Of a stretch of 64,000 bases of DNA, positions 7,443 to 16,596 are shown one piece after another. The notes beneath the pieces were generated by a model. It had not been told where the DNA came from and made no database searches. It worked only from the letters and a program-made list of their open reading frames with translations. Numbering within the stretch: position 1 is the first letter of the stretch; each line of letters starts with the position of its first letter. This stretch comes from DASVUS01 sp036388675 (GTDB lineage: Bacteria; Armatimonadota; Abditibacteriia; Abditibacteriales; Abditibacteriaceae), in NCBI GenBank assembly GCA_036388675.1, contig DASVRI010000019.1, positions 62,001 through 126,000 on the forward strand, given 5' to 3'. The position numbers were made by a program, and so were the translations under genes.

Positions 7443-10157
7443 CTAATCCAGGAACACGCTGGGGGCGGCTTCGATTTTAAAATCGTCGAGCCACACGGCA
7501 CCCGTGCCGCGCAGCGTAACGACCAGGTTCCACTTTGCGGTTTGAGGTGACAGCGCAACGTTTTTCTGAAACGTCGTCCAGCGGCTTGAATCGCGCACAT
7601 CGGACAGGGTGAACCAGTCGATCTGTTTCCCGGTGGCGTCGAACGCCTGCACAGCGACTACAGCTTCTTCGAATTGGCCGCTCGACCGGGCGACGCCGCT
7701 CATCAGCATCGGTGTTTTTGTCGCAGCCACGGTTTGTGAAACGGTTCCGTAAGCCGCGCCGCCGACACTGCGCAATTGCAGCGAAGCCGGGGCGCTGCGG
7801 AAAGAAGTTGTGTCGCGCAGAACCTCGATTTCTCCGGTGCCTGTCCATGGCGTGTTCCAGCCGTTGGGCCGCGTGGTGCCGCCGCTCATGTCGCCGTTCA
7901 CAACCTGCGGCACCATGCCGAGCGCTGTCGGCACGCGTGCTTCAACAACTGGCCGCGCGCGCACCGGCTGCGCCCCCTGAGTACTCAACGGCATCCAGAA
8001 CGCGCCATTGCCGCTGGTGCCCACGATCAGGCGATCTCCCGCAAATGCCACCATGTTGTTGATGCGGTAGGGCAGCCGCTTATCAAGTGCCTGCCAGGTG
8101 TTGCCGCCGTCGAGGCTGAGAATCACGCCGTCTTCGGTGCCCGCCGCGACGCGTCCTTTTACGGCGGCATCGGTCGTGACGTGACCGGCTGTGCCGTCGT
8201 ATATTTTGTGCCACGTCGCACCGCCGTCGTTGCTGCGGAACAAGCCTTCTTTGCTGTATCGAATACCCATGAAGAAGCGTCCCGGTGTAAAATTATCGGC
8301 CACAACGGAATAGTAAGCCCCACCACCCGATTTTACGCGCGTCCATTTCTGCGTCGCCGAGTCGAGACGATAGGCCGCGCTTTGCTCGCGGCTGATGCAC
8401 ACCAGCGAACCATCCGGCGAAGAGGCGATTTCTCGGCCCTGATCCCAGATGCTGTCGCGAAAGAATTTATCGACAGTGGGCAATCCGTCGCCGAACCAGT
8501 TCCACTTTTTGCCGCCATCAGTGCTGCGGTACAGGCCACCGGCAGCCGGCGCGACACTGCCTGAGACCGTGAGATACACCACGTAAGGATTTTTCGCATC
8601 CGCCACGATGGTGTTGCATTTGCGACTTTCTTTCGCCAGGTCAGGCAAGCCTTCCATCGGCGAACGCGTCCAGGTGCGACCACGATCAATCGAAACAAAA
8701 ACCTGATTAGCTTCCCACTCGTGCGTGCGCGGCCCGACGGCATACAAGCGGTTCGGCAGCGTGGGCGACAGCGAAATCGACTTCACATTGTTGGAAATGC
8801 CCTCGCCAAGGTGGAAACGCTCGCCGCCGTTCTCACTCCAGAAGTAGCCGTTATCGGCCATGCCCAGATGCACCACCGCCGGGTCGGATGGGTCTTGCGT
8901 CAGCGCATGAAGAACCGTCACTTCAATGCCATCAATGGTGAGATTCCAGTGTTTACCTGCGTCAAAGGTTTGATAAATTGCAAACCAGTCGGTGAAGAAC
9001 CAGTGATTGGCGTCGCGCGGGTCAACCGTAATGCTGCCCAGCGCCCAGCCATAACCGCCGGTCTTATGGCGAAACCACTCCTCGCCTTCATACATTTCTT
9101 CCAACCCCTGACGTTCAATTTTGTGCCAGGTGGTTTCACCACTTCCCAGGCGATAGAACGTGCCGCGAGTACTCGCTGTCAGTATGAAACCTGGCCCGGC
9201 GGCCAGAGCCTGGAAACGCGCCTCGCTCATGAAGCCGGGGTTGTCCTCGCGTGGCGGCAGGCCATCTTCCAGGTTTTGCCATGTATTACCACCATCAAGG
9301 CTGAGGCGTGGGCGGTTGTCCCACAACGCATATAAACGCCCGGCGTCGCGCGGGTCTTGCAAAATTTCAGAGGGCGAAGCTGGGGAGAGTTGACTCCAAT
9401 TCGTGCCACCGTCATCCGAGCGATAAAAGCCGCTCTTCAGTGTCTGCTGGCTATCACCGAGCCAGCCTTCAAAGGGCTGCGCACAGAGCCACAAACGATT
9501 TGGGTTGCTGCGGTCAAAGCGAATGTCGGTCGCGTGCAGGCCGGTTAAGCCCAGGCTTTGCCACGAAGAACCATTGTCGCGCGAAATGAAGGCGCCGGTG
9601 TTGTCGCTGGCCGTAACGACAATGTCGGGGTTGCGAGGATGGCGCGTCAGCACGAAACCGGTCCAGCGCTCCGGCCCGTTGCCCTGAAAGCGGGCCGTTA
9701 AAGTTTTGCGCCATGTAGCTCCAGCATCGTTGGAAGCATAGATGCCTTCCGGCTGGTTCCACATGCTTCCTGTGGCGATGAGTACTCGCTTGTCATCGCG
9801 CGGATCGACCACCAGGCCCCGCACTTCGTAATTACCGGATCGCGCCGGCAAAGCGCCGTGCAACATGCGCCAGCGACGCCCGCCATCATCGCTGCGAAAT
9901 ACGCCGCCGACATCGACGTAGGTGTATAGCCGCTGCGGATTCGAAGGCGCTACCACGACGTTCTGAATGTAGCCTCCGCCGCCCATCTTGCTGGAACGCC
10001 ACGGGCCATAAACCGCAGCGCTGTTTGGTTTTGATGTTGCAGTTTTCGGCTTTGCTGCCGACGGCACGGCTTCGGTGCGGGCATCAATGATCAGAAAAGC
10101 AGACAAGGCGCACAGCAGCGTGCCGGGAAGTAAAAAGTGACGAGTTGGGATGGACAT
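7443..10157 (-). CDS. Secreted Asp-box beta-propeller glycosidase-like protein
   Basis: A 904-residue exported protein. After a signal peptide it begins with a block (MGGGGYIQNVVVAP, YVDVGGVFRSDDGG) like the start of GH74 xyloglucanases, where the Asp of the TDVGG-type motif is catalytic. About ten Asp-box/BNR motifs follow (for example SDDGGRRW, SNDAGATW, SRDNGSSW, SLDGGNTW, STDGGKKW), consistent with two seven-bladed propellers. The last 150 residues (from about 750) form a jelly-roll-like carbohydrate-binding region starting at NGDMSGG. It probably acts on polysaccharide outside the cell. GH74, sialidase or sortilin-like naming cannot be separated by eye. Confidence 0.82.
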   Translation of the reverse strand: MSIPTRHFLLPGTLLCALSAFLIIDARTEAVPSAAKPKTATSKPNSAAVYGPWRSSKMGGGGYIQNVVVAPSNPQRLYTYVDVGGVFRSDDGGRRWRMLHGALPARSGNYEVRGLVVDPRDDKRVLIATGSMWNQPEGIYASNDAGATWRKTLTARFQGNGPERWTGFVLTRHPRNPDIVVTASDNTGAFISRDNGSSWQSLGLTGLHATDIRFDRSNPNRLWLCAQPFEGWLGDSQQTLKSGFYRSDDGGTNWSQLSPASPSEILQDPRDAGRLYALWDNRPRLSLDGGNTWQNLEDGLPPREDNPGFMSEARFQALAAGPGFILTASTRGTFYRLGSGETTWHKIERQGLEEMYEGEEWFRHKTGGYGWALGSITVDPRDANHWFFTDWFAIYQTFDAGKHWNLTIDGIEVTVLHALTQDPSDPAVVHLGMADNGYFWSENGGERFHLGEGISNNVKSISLSPTLPNRLYAVGPRTHEWEANQVFVSIDRGRTWTRSPMEGLPDLAKESRKCNTIVADAKNPYVVYLTVSGSVAPAAGGLYRSTDGGKKWNWFGDGLPTVDKFFRDSIWDQGREIASSPDGSLVCISREQSAAYRLDSATQKWTRVKSGGGAYYSVVADNFTPGRFFMGIRYSKEGLFRSNDGGATWHKIYDGTAGHVTTDAAVKGRVAAGTEDGVILSLDGGNTWQALDKRLPYRINNMVAFAGDRLIVGTSGNGAFWMPLSTQGAQPVRARPVVEARVPTALGMVPQVVNGDMSGGTTRPNGWNTPWTGTGEIEVLRDTTSFRSAPASLQLRSVGGAAYGTVSQTVAATKTPMLMSGVARSSGQFEEAVVAVQAFDATGKQIDWFTLSDVRDSSRWTTFQKNVALSPQTAKWNLVVTLRGTGAVWLDDFKIEAAPSVFLD

Positions 10158-10200
10158 GAAGTCTCACAGGTTAGAGGGAATCTTCCATCAGGATAACGCA

Positions 10201-10227
10201 AAAGCATCCCGCGCGGGGATGCTTTTG
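10201..10227 (-). terminator. Rho-independent terminator of the RemA-like gene
   Basis: An AAAAGCATCCC / GGGATGCTTTT inverted repeat with a very short loop lies just after the stop of the 10252-10629 gene and ends in T residues on the minus strand. The symmetry could allow use from either strand. Confidence 0.85.
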
Positions 10228-10251
10228 ATGGGTTCAAAGTCACTTTAAGCA

Positions 10252-10629
10252 TTAATTGTCGGACGATTCTTCCAAAGCGTCCAGCGCGTCACGGATGCGG
10301 CGCTCGGTGACATTGAGGTCGAGGCTGCTGCGGTCGCGCACGATGTCGCGCACCGTTACATTGACGGTGCCCAAGTCTTCCAGCAAGTCGCGCAGGATTT
10401 CCTGCTGTTGGCGAGCGCGTGTTACTTCGCGCGGCTCACGCACCAGGTCGCGCACCAGAGAGTCCTCGGCACGCGAGGCGACCAACGGCTCTTTTTGCTC
10501 TTCGATATAGACGAAGGTGCGGCGGCCCGGCCCGCGCTCGTCTTCGATGGGCACGACCGATGTGACGCGGTCGGAGCGCACATATTTTCCATATCCCAGA
10601 GGCACGATTACGCCCGATTGAATACGCAT
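10252..10629 (-). CDS. RemA-like (DUF370-type) small regulator candidate
   Basis: A 125-residue protein. Residues 1-60 read like the RemA/DUF370 fold: a GYGKYVRSDRV block followed by a VVPIEDERGPGRRT loop, a short strand FVYIEE and a VASRAEDSLVRDL end, matching the order in B. subtilis RemA (an oligomeric DNA-binding matrix regulator). The remaining 65 residues are charged and helical, with no cysteine or membrane segment. It stands alone between two terminators. The family call rests on pattern only; an uncharacterised cytoplasmic protein is the alternative. Confidence 0.5.
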   Translation of the reverse strand: MRIQSGVIVPLGYGKYVRSDRVTSVVPIEDERGPGRRTFVYIEEQKEPLVASRAEDSLVRDLVREPREVTRARQQQEILRDLLEDLGTVNVTVRDIVRDRSSLDLNVTERRIRDALDALEESSDN

Positions 10630-10728
10630 TTTGTTCTCCTGTTCGGCTCTTCTTTAGCCTGTTTTCTGTACAGCAATAGAGACGCTCCAGCAGCGTTGCG
10701 GTGCCGTTTTACACCATTGAAAACAAAG

Positions 10729-10757
10729 AAAAAGCCCCCGAAAATCGGAGGCTTTTT
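10729..10757 (-). terminator. Terminator of the M16 protease gene
   Basis: AAAAAGCCCCCG and CGGAGGCTTTTT form a stem with an AAAAT loop and T-tracts on both sides. It lies about 30 bases beyond the stop of the 10788-13475 gene. Confidence 0.85.
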
Positions 10758-10787
10758 CTGCAAGCTGATAACGAGTACTGGTGGCAA

Positions 10788-13475
10788 TTACGACCCGTTA
10801 CCAGCCCTGTTTGCAGCGCTGTGCGTTGCAGCACCGGGCGTTGCACCGCCGGACGTTGCAGCACTGGCCGTGACGGGTTGCACAATCGCCAGTGCGCCGC
10901 CCTCGGGGCGCAGATACTTCTGTGCCGCGCGGCGCACATCTTCGAGCGTTATGGCGTTGATACGCTGCTCATACTGGCTGCTGCTGGCAAAGCCGACACC
11001 AAACAGTTCATCAGATGCGGCCTGCTGCGCCTGCGCCATATTGGTCTGCGATTCAATGGCTTGCGACGAGATCGCCATCGTCTTGGCGCGGGCCAGTTCC
11101 TCGGGCGAAATATCGGCGTTGCGCACGCGGTTCACTTCTTCGTCGATGATGCCGCGCACGGTTTCCACTTGGGGCCGCGTTGTGGCCGCATAAATCACGA
11201 ACATGCCGGGATCGACGCCAGGTTGCTCAAATGCGTGGACTACATAAACGAGTTGATTGTCGCGCAACCGCGCGTGCAGACGACCACCAGGCAGGTTGGC
11301 GCCGGACAGGGCCGCGTCCAGCACATCAATGGCGTAGCGATCGGTGTTGCGCACATCGATGCCGGGGTAGCCATAAAACAACACGGCCTGCGCCAGTCCC
11401 GGTTTTTCCTGAATTTGAACGGTGCGCTTGGTGATTTGCGGTGCCGGTGCAGGTGGCGCCGGAAGCCTGCCGCTGCGGTTGAAAGTGCGAAACGAGTACT
11501 CGGCGGCGCGACGCACTTCTTCAGCAGAGATGTCGCCATAAACGGCCAGCACCATCGAGCGCGGCAGCAGGACACTTTGCCAGTATTTCATGACATCGTC
11601 GCGGGTGATGGCATTTACACTGGCGAGCGTACCCAGGCTGGAACGGCCATACGGATGGTTGCCAAAATAGGTGCGACGCAGCAGCAACGAGGCGGCGCTC
11701 ATCGGGTCGTCCTGCTGCTGCTGAATGCTGGCGACAAGCTGCTGTTTGACGCGCGCCAGTTCTTCTTCAGGAAAAGTCGATTGCAGCAGCGTTTCCTGCA
11801 CCATCGACAAGCCTTTGCGCCAGTCGCGCGACAGCCACTGCGAGGTCACACCCCATGCGTTGTAGCCGCTGAAGCCGTCAAGCGAGCCGCCCAGAGCATC
11901 AACCGTGGAAGCAATTTGTTCCGCGTTGCGCTTGTCGGTGCCGCGCGTCAACATTTGCGCGAAGACGGCGGCGACACCGGCTTTGTTGCGCGGCTCCAGG
12001 CGTGTGCCACCGGCGCCGTAAGCCACAATCGAAACGGTCGGTGCGGCGCGGTTTTCACGGACAATCAGGCGCATGCCGTTCGACAGCGTTATCATCTTTG
12101 GAGGTGGGGCGACTGCGCCGCGCGCCGCAGCCTGAGTACTCGTGCGCGGGGCCGCATTGCGGGGCCGCACCCAGGCGGTCGTCACGCCGTCGCGCGTCAG
12201 ATACTTGCGCGCTGCGGCCTGCACCTGCTGCGCCGTCACGGCCTGAATACGAGCCACATAGCGGCGCGAATAGGTCGGGTCGCCGGTGCCCAGGTAATCA
12301 TAGGCCATCTGCTCGGCTTGCTCTTCGACGTTGGTCGAGTTGAAAACAAAGCTGGCTTCAATCTGCCGCTGCGCGCGCTTGAGTTCGTCCGTGGTCACGC
12401 CGTCGCGCCAGATACGTCCGATCTGGCTCCAAATGCCGTTGGTCACTTTGCCGGCGTTCTGCGGCGGCATGGTAGCACGGATGGCGAACACGCCGGCGTT
12501 GTAGTTCGGTGTGGAGGAGTAGGCCGAAATCGAGGTCGCAACATTGCTTTTTTCGCGCAATTCACGCACCAGTCGGCTCGATTCACCGCCGCCCATGATC
12601 TGCGCCAGAGTGTCCAGTGCATACAGGTCGGGGTGCTGCAACGGAATGGTGTGCCAGCCCATCATGAGATAAGTCTGGCTCACGTCCTTCTCAAGCGCAG
12701 CGTTGCGCGGCGTGCTCTGGAGCGGCTCGTCGGCGATGGCCGGAGTGGCGGCGCTGCGACGCTCCCATGTGCCGAACGCTTGTGTTATCTGTTCGATAGC
12801 GCGCTGGGTGTTCACGTCGCCCGCCACAGCCACAATGGTGTTTTCCGGCGTGTAGTGTGTCTTGTAGTAAGTAACGATGTCTTCGCGCGTCAGGCGGTCG
12901 AACGGCTCACGATAGCCGATAACCGGAAAGCGCACCGGATGCGTCGTGAATGCCGTCTGGTAGAACAGCTTGTCGAGTACTCGATCCGGGTCATCCTCGT
13001 TGAGGTTCATCTCGTTGTGAATGACGCCGATCTGCGTCTTAACTTCGGCTTCCGGGAAAGTCGCGTTCTGCATCATGTCGGACAGCGAGTTGAGAGCGCG
13101 CGCGAAGTAACTCGAAGCCGTGGCGATATGATAGGCCGTCACATCGAAGGTTGTGTAAGCATTCGACTGTCCGCCAATGCCCTGCACTTCCTCGTTGATT
13201 TGCTCTTTGGTGCGGCCTTTGGTGCCTTCGGAAAGCGCGTGCTCGAAGAGGTGAGAAATGCCGCTGCCCAGATACTGGCCTTCGGTAATGGAGCCGGTTC
13301 GCACATAAACGCGCACCGCGACAACCGGCGCCGCATGGTTTTCGCGCACTAGAACGGTGAGGCCGTTGGGCAATGTTTTCTTGACGGGTAGCTGTGCCGA
13401 AGCAGCGCTTGCGAGCGCACCTGTTGCCGCAGCCATCACGCACAGCAGAGTACTCAGACGAAAAATTCGCTTCAT
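10788..13475 (-). CDS. M16 zinc peptidase, two-repeat, exported
   Basis: An 895-residue protease of the pitrilysin/processing-peptidase family. A signal peptide ends near ASAASAQ. The first M16 half (about 30-440) carries the inverted zinc motif H75-L-F-E78-H79, with a later Glu expected about 75 residues downstream. The second half (about 465-880) begins with a similar LSNGMRLIVREN block but has FAQML where the zinc motif should be, so it is a non-catalytic partner domain, as usual in two-repeat M16 enzymes. It probably acts as a periplasmic clamshell peptidase on short peptides. Short repeats of GAGGAACGTT lie just upstream of the start. Confidence 0.93.
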   Translation of the reverse strand: MKRIFRLSTLLCVMAAATGALASAASAQLPVKKTLPNGLTVLVRENHAAPVVAVRVYVRTGSITEGQYLGSGISHLFEHALSEGTKGRTKEQINEEVQGIGGQSNAYTTFDVTAYHIATASSYFARALNSLSDMMQNATFPEAEVKTQIGVIHNEMNLNEDDPDRVLDKLFYQTAFTTHPVRFPVIGYREPFDRLTREDIVTYYKTHYTPENTIVAVAGDVNTQRAIEQITQAFGTWERRSAATPAIADEPLQSTPRNAALEKDVSQTYLMMGWHTIPLQHPDLYALDTLAQIMGGGESSRLVRELREKSNVATSISAYSSTPNYNAGVFAIRATMPPQNAGKVTNGIWSQIGRIWRDGVTTDELKRAQRQIEASFVFNSTNVEEQAEQMAYDYLGTGDPTYSRRYVARIQAVTAQQVQAAARKYLTRDGVTTAWVRPRNAAPRTSTQAAARGAVAPPPKMITLSNGMRLIVRENRAAPTVSIVAYGAGGTRLEPRNKAGVAAVFAQMLTRGTDKRNAEQIASTVDALGGSLDGFSGYNAWGVTSQWLSRDWRKGLSMVQETLLQSTFPEEELARVKQQLVASIQQQQDDPMSAASLLLRRTYFGNHPYGRSSLGTLASVNAITRDDVMKYWQSVLLPRSMVLAVYGDISAEEVRRAAEYSFRTFNRSGRLPAPPAPAPQITKRTVQIQEKPGLAQAVLFYGYPGIDVRNTDRYAIDVLDAALSGANLPGGRLHARLRDNQLVYVVHAFEQPGVDPGMFVIYAATTRPQVETVRGIIDEEVNRVRNADISPEELARAKTMAISSQAIESQTNMAQAQQAASDELFGVGFASSSQYEQRINAITLEDVRRAAQKYLRPEGGALAIVQPVTASAATSGGATPGAATHSAANRAGNGS

Positions 13476-13525
13476 AAAACCTTTCCGATGAGGAACGTTC
13501 CAGTGAGGAACGTTTGTTATTCAGA

Positions 13526-15133
13526 TCAATGTGGCGCAGCCTTGCGTCGCCGCAACGCACGGGACATAAACACGACAAGCAGGGTAACAGGTGCCAGCCA
13601 AATCAGCCAGCGCCAGGTCGATTGCCAGGGCGCCGGTTGAGTGCCCGCCGCGCCTTCGCCAGCCACCGCAGCGTTCGTACTAGATGAAAGCGTATCCGGC
13701 ACTTCAAAGTTGAGTGGCGCCTTTTGATACCAGAACGCGACCCAGCGATATTCGAGATCGTCGCCGCGATTGCTGCTGCCATGACCAAAGGCGAAGTTTA
13801 ACGACTTCTGGAAGGGCACGGCATCGGCAATCATCAGGCGATAAGCCGAGACCTGCGGCGGCAAGGCGCTTTTGAATGTCATACCATGGTAGAGCCGTGA
13901 GAAGGGCTTCTCAGGAAAATACCACGCCGAGTTAAAGAAATCTTCCGCACCGGTGCCTTCGTATTTACGGCCATCAGCCGTAATCGTTTCATTGCCTTCC
14001 AGATAAGCGAAAGCGCGCCGCGTCGAACCCGGCGCCGGAGCAATCCCCAAATTCAAACCGACAAACGCACCGCTTCCGAGTACTCGTAGCATCTGCACCG
14101 GCTGGCCATTTTGTGTGCGCGCCGAGCCATATTGCGCGCAGAAACGATAGTCTGTTGGCAGCTCTTTATCTGGTTCTTTTTCCCTACCGAATTTGGCACT
14201 GACTTGCACCGCCGTTGTGTTGTTATTCAGCAAGGTGATGCGCGCACCTGCTCCGTAGGGCATGGGGAACATAAGAGTTAACAGCGCGTGATTCCGCCCC
14301 GGCGAAAAGACCCATACATAGCTTCTAACGGGATTAACGGCGAAGAATTGTCCTGTGAGCGCCGGCAGCGGCACATCGACAGCACTCTTGGCGCCCTCGT
14401 CCCATGTCGCACGCAGTCGCAAATTACGCAACACGTCCGGTGATGCCGATGGGACATTAATCGTTAACGATGTCAGCAAGCCCGCACGGTCAGCGGAAAA
14501 CAATGTCACTTCTTTTCCAGCGGCAATGGTATGTTCCGGCTGCTCATGCTCCTGACTGTCGAGAACAGGAGGTAACTCGACGCTGCGTGCGCGCACTGTG
14601 ACTTGGTAGAACCACTTGTTGGGCTGTGTGTCGCGGTTTGTGACCACAAGCGCGGCGTTGTCCTTCAGATCGCTTATTTCCGGCGGCATTCCCCCCATCG
14701 GATAAAGCGTGAATGCTTTCTCGTAAAGGTAGCTCGTCATAGCTTGGTTGCCACCCATTAAGGGTGTCGTCGCGCCGTTCACGAGCGAGAGCACGACTTT
14801 TTCCGGCTGCGAAGCGGTGCTCCACAGGCGCAAAAGCTTTCCGGCAGACAGCGGCAAGCGACGCGTTTCGCCCGGTTTTAGCAAAATGTAGTCTTCGTTT
14901 TTGCCTTGCGGGTCGGTGGAAGCAAACCACTTGTATGGCGGCAACTTTGGCGCATAGAGCACGCTGTGTGCACCATTTACACGTACATGCCCCCACTCAA
15001 CGGGCGTTCGTGGCATGGAATCTGGCTGCGCGTGCATAGGTGATGTTACGCACCCCAGCACAAACAGGGCGGCGATGCCTAACAGCTTGCGCGCGCAAAA
15101 AGGACGAGTCCTCACTTTAATAGATTGTGCCAT
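13526..15133 (-). CDS. DUF2961-domain secreted protein
   Basis: A protein of about 535 residues. An N-terminal hydrophobic segment (LLGIAALFVLGCVTS) is a signal peptide; VLGC could be a lipobox. A DUF2961-like region includes YEGTGAEDFFNSAWYFPE and FGHGSSNRGDDLEYRW; this family is linked to glycan-active beta-sandwich enzymes, including difructose-anhydride and alpha-L-arabinofuranosidase types. A membrane helix (WLIWLAPVTLLVVFM) with a basic end (RALRRRK) closes the protein, suggesting anchoring. The start is uncertain: ATG 15133 overlaps the upstream FmdB-like gene by 17 bases, and a GTG at 15115 is equally possible. Neither has a clear ribosome-binding site. Confidence 0.8.
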   Translation of the reverse strand: MAQSIKVRTRPFCARKLLGIAALFVLGCVTSPMHAQPDSMPRTPVEWGHVRVNGAHSVLYAPKLPPYKWFASTDPQGKNEDYILLKPGETRRLPLSAGKLLRLWSTASQPEKVVLSLVNGATTPLMGGNQAMTSYLYEKAFTLYPMGGMPPEISDLKDNAALVVTNRDTQPNKWFYQVTVRARSVELPPVLDSQEHEQPEHTIAAGKEVTLFSADRAGLLTSLTINVPSASPDVLRNLRLRATWDEGAKSAVDVPLPALTGQFFAVNPVRSYVWVFSPGRNHALLTLMFPMPYGAGARITLLNNNTTAVQVSAKFGREKEPDKELPTDYRFCAQYGSARTQNGQPVQMLRVLGSGAFVGLNLGIAPAPGSTRRAFAYLEGNETITADGRKYEGTGAEDFFNSAWYFPEKPFSRLYHGMTFKSALPPQVSAYRLMIADAVPFQKSLNFAFGHGSSNRGDDLEYRWVAFWYQKAPLNFEVPDTLSSSTNAAVAGEGAAGTQPAPWQSTWRWLIWLAPVTLLVVFMSRALRRRKAAPH

Positions 15134-15503
15134 CGTCGCTGTTGCCGCCCGAGGAACTTCCGCCGAAGCCGCTTTCGTCGGTTTCACCACGCGCTTCGGC
15201 TTCGATCATGGCTTCCATTTCGTCGCCCATATCTTCGCCGGTTTCGGCAGAAAGTTCGCGTCCCATTTCGCGGGCGAACTGGCGCAGCGAACCTGCGTCG
15301 TCTAAGTCCTTGGTTTCCAGGCGCTCGGCCATGGCTTCCATGCGCTCGTCGTCGCTGCGGCCCCGCGCCACACGGGAAATCAGCTTCGTCAAATCTTGCG
15401 AGCCGCAACGCGGGCACGTCGCTTCGCTGTTATCGCTGATAACTCCAGCCAGAAACGTAAACTGCTTGCTGCAAGCACGACACGAGTACTCGTAAAGTGG
15501 CAT
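15117..15503 (-). CDS. FmdB-type zinc-ribbon protein
   Basis: A 128-residue protein. The first 45 residues (MPLYEYSCRACSKQF, CPRCGS) hold the two CxxC pairs of the FmdB/CxxC_CxxC_SSSS putative regulatory family. The rest is acidic and low in complexity (Glu/Met-rich, then Ser/Gly), also typical of the family. The EYS at residues 5-7 is encoded by a GAGTACTC palindrome. Family members are common single-domain zinc proteins of uncertain role. It overlaps the downstream gene slightly, so the two are probably co-transcribed. Confidence 0.9.
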   Translation of the reverse strand: MPLYEYSCRACSKQFTFLAGVISDNSEATCPRCGSQDLTKLISRVARGRSDDERMEAMAERLETKDLDDAGSLRQFAREMGRELSAETGEDMGDEMEAMIEAEARGETDESGFGGSSSGGNSDDGTIY

Positions 15504-15507
15504 CTTG

Positions 15508-15582
15508 CTCAGTTCTCAGTTTTGAGTGTTTAGTTTTGAGTTGCGGCTTTTGAACTGAGAACTCACAACTCAAACTTGAGAA
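15508..15582. repeat. Intergenic imperfect inverted repeat
   Basis: The AGTTCTCAGTTTTGAGT / AACTGAGAACTCACAACTCA arms face each other around GCGGCTTTTG, and AGTTTTGAGT is also repeated directly. It lies between the Rrf2 and FmdB genes, both on the minus strand. It looks like a small dispersed palindromic repeat; whether it acts in the mRNA is unknown. Confidence 0.55.
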
Positions 15583-15590
15583 CTTTCCTC

Positions 15591-16028
15591 CTATCCCATT
15601 TCGTTGCCCAGCCAACCGCCGGGGCGACAGACTAAAACCTCAATTGAAGTCGAGTCGAAGACGCGCTGCACCGCGGTGCGGGCCTGCTGCACCACATCGC
15701 GCAAGCCGTACTCCGTCGCGAAGCCGTCCTCGCTGCCTTCATCGAGCCAATCGGGCACAGGCACCAGTTCGCCTTGCACCGCGGCGACGACTTGCGCCAG
15801 AGAGATTTCGTGTGGCGCACGACTCAAGCGATATCCGCCATGCTGTCCTTTTTTCGATTCGACCAGACCGGCACCTTTGAGGTCGAGCAGCACCTGCTCC
15901 AGATACTTGCGGGGAATGTTACCTTCGCGCGCAATGTCGGCGATTTGTCCCCATTCGTCGCGCGCATGACATTTGATGAGAAACGCCAGCGCCTGCAGCG
16001 CGTATTTAGCTGTGTGTCCTAAACGCAT
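15591..16028 (-). CDS. Rrf2-family transcriptional regulator
   Basis: A DNA-binding protein of 145 residues. MRLGHTAKYALQAL, the winged helix with IPRKYLEQVLLDLKGAGLV, and the wing KKGQHGGYRLSR are the signature of Rrf2. The three closely spaced cysteines that bind an Fe-S cluster in IscR/NsrR are missing; only one Cys (VLVCRPGG) remains near the end, so it is more like CymR-type cysteine-metabolism sensors. The start is placed at MRLGH, as in the family; a 32-residue longer frame is possible but lacks support. It is divergent from rpoZ. A possible target palindrome lies before cysH in this window. Confidence 0.9.
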   Translation of the reverse strand: MRLGHTAKYALQALAFLIKCHARDEWGQIADIAREGNIPRKYLEQVLLDLKGAGLVESKKGQHGGYRLSRAPHEISLAQVVAAVQGELVPVPDWLDEGSEDGFATEYGLRDVVQQARTAVQRVFDSTSIEVLVCRPGGWLGNEMG

Positions 16029-16067
16029 GACGCCGAGTTTACAACTTTCGCGCTCACCAGTACGCGC

Positions 16068-16096
16068 TTGTTGAGAAGTGCCCCAAGAGCTATACT
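16068..16096 (+). promoter_or_regulatory. Possible sigma70-type promoter before rpoZ
   Basis: TTGTTG (16068-16073) and TATACT (16091-16096) are separated by 17 bases, about 120 bases before the rpoZ start. The -35 match is partial. Confidence 0.4.
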
Positions 16097-16217
16097 GTGA
16101 TGGCCATTTTGAGTGTAGATGCACAACCTATTCATGCTGCTTGCTCATGCAGCCTGCACGCGGAGCTTGCGCACGCAACTCGCGTGGGCACTATTTGTCG
16201 AAACAAGGAAAACCTCG

Positions 16218-16490
16218 ATGCCACTTGATAACATTTCCGAACTGAGAAAGCGCGTTCCCGGCGGCAAGTATGCCCTGGCACGTGCCGTCGCCGAACGAGC
16301 CCGCCAACTGCAAAGCGGCGCAACACCGCTGGTCGAGGTGCGCACGCCCAACCCGCTCAGCGTCGCTATTGACGAAATTGTGCAGGGCAAAATCACCTTC
16401 ACTATTGATACCGCCGACCAGGTGCAAATACGTGAGGCGCAGGAAAAGCAGGACAAAGCCGATGCGGCAGCGACAGCCAACGGCGCCTAG
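16218..16490 (+). CDS. rpoZ: RNA polymerase omega subunit
   Basis: A small RNA polymerase assembly subunit of 90 residues. The family pattern is clear: KYALARAVAERARQL helix, a short variable loop, then NPLSVAIDEIVQGKI. The start is fixed by AAGGAA 7 bases before the ATG; a frame reaching back to 16119 has no such signal. It is followed after about 100 bases by a prepilin gene in the same direction and faces the Rrf2 gene divergently. Confidence 0.93.
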   Translation: MPLDNISELRKRVPGGKYALARAVAERARQLQSGATPLVEVRTPNPLSVAIDEIVQGKITFTIDTADQVQIREAQEKQDKADAAATANGA

Positions 16491-16596
16491 GCACCGGAGT
16501 CGTTTGTTGGTGATAGGCGAGAATAATGCATTAACAAAGGTTGATATGCGTTATTTTGCGTTGCCCGACAGTACGGAAAACGCCGGGAGAGCTTAG

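Noticed and set aside
10774..10781. GAGTACTG, and similar near-matches at 27357 and 29292
   Set aside because: One-base variants were not counted, to keep the palindrome count strict. They may be decayed copies.
10701..13352. An 883-codon open frame on the plus strand
   Set aside because: It is antisense to the M16 protease, whose frame has clear family motifs. High GC keeps the opposite strand open.
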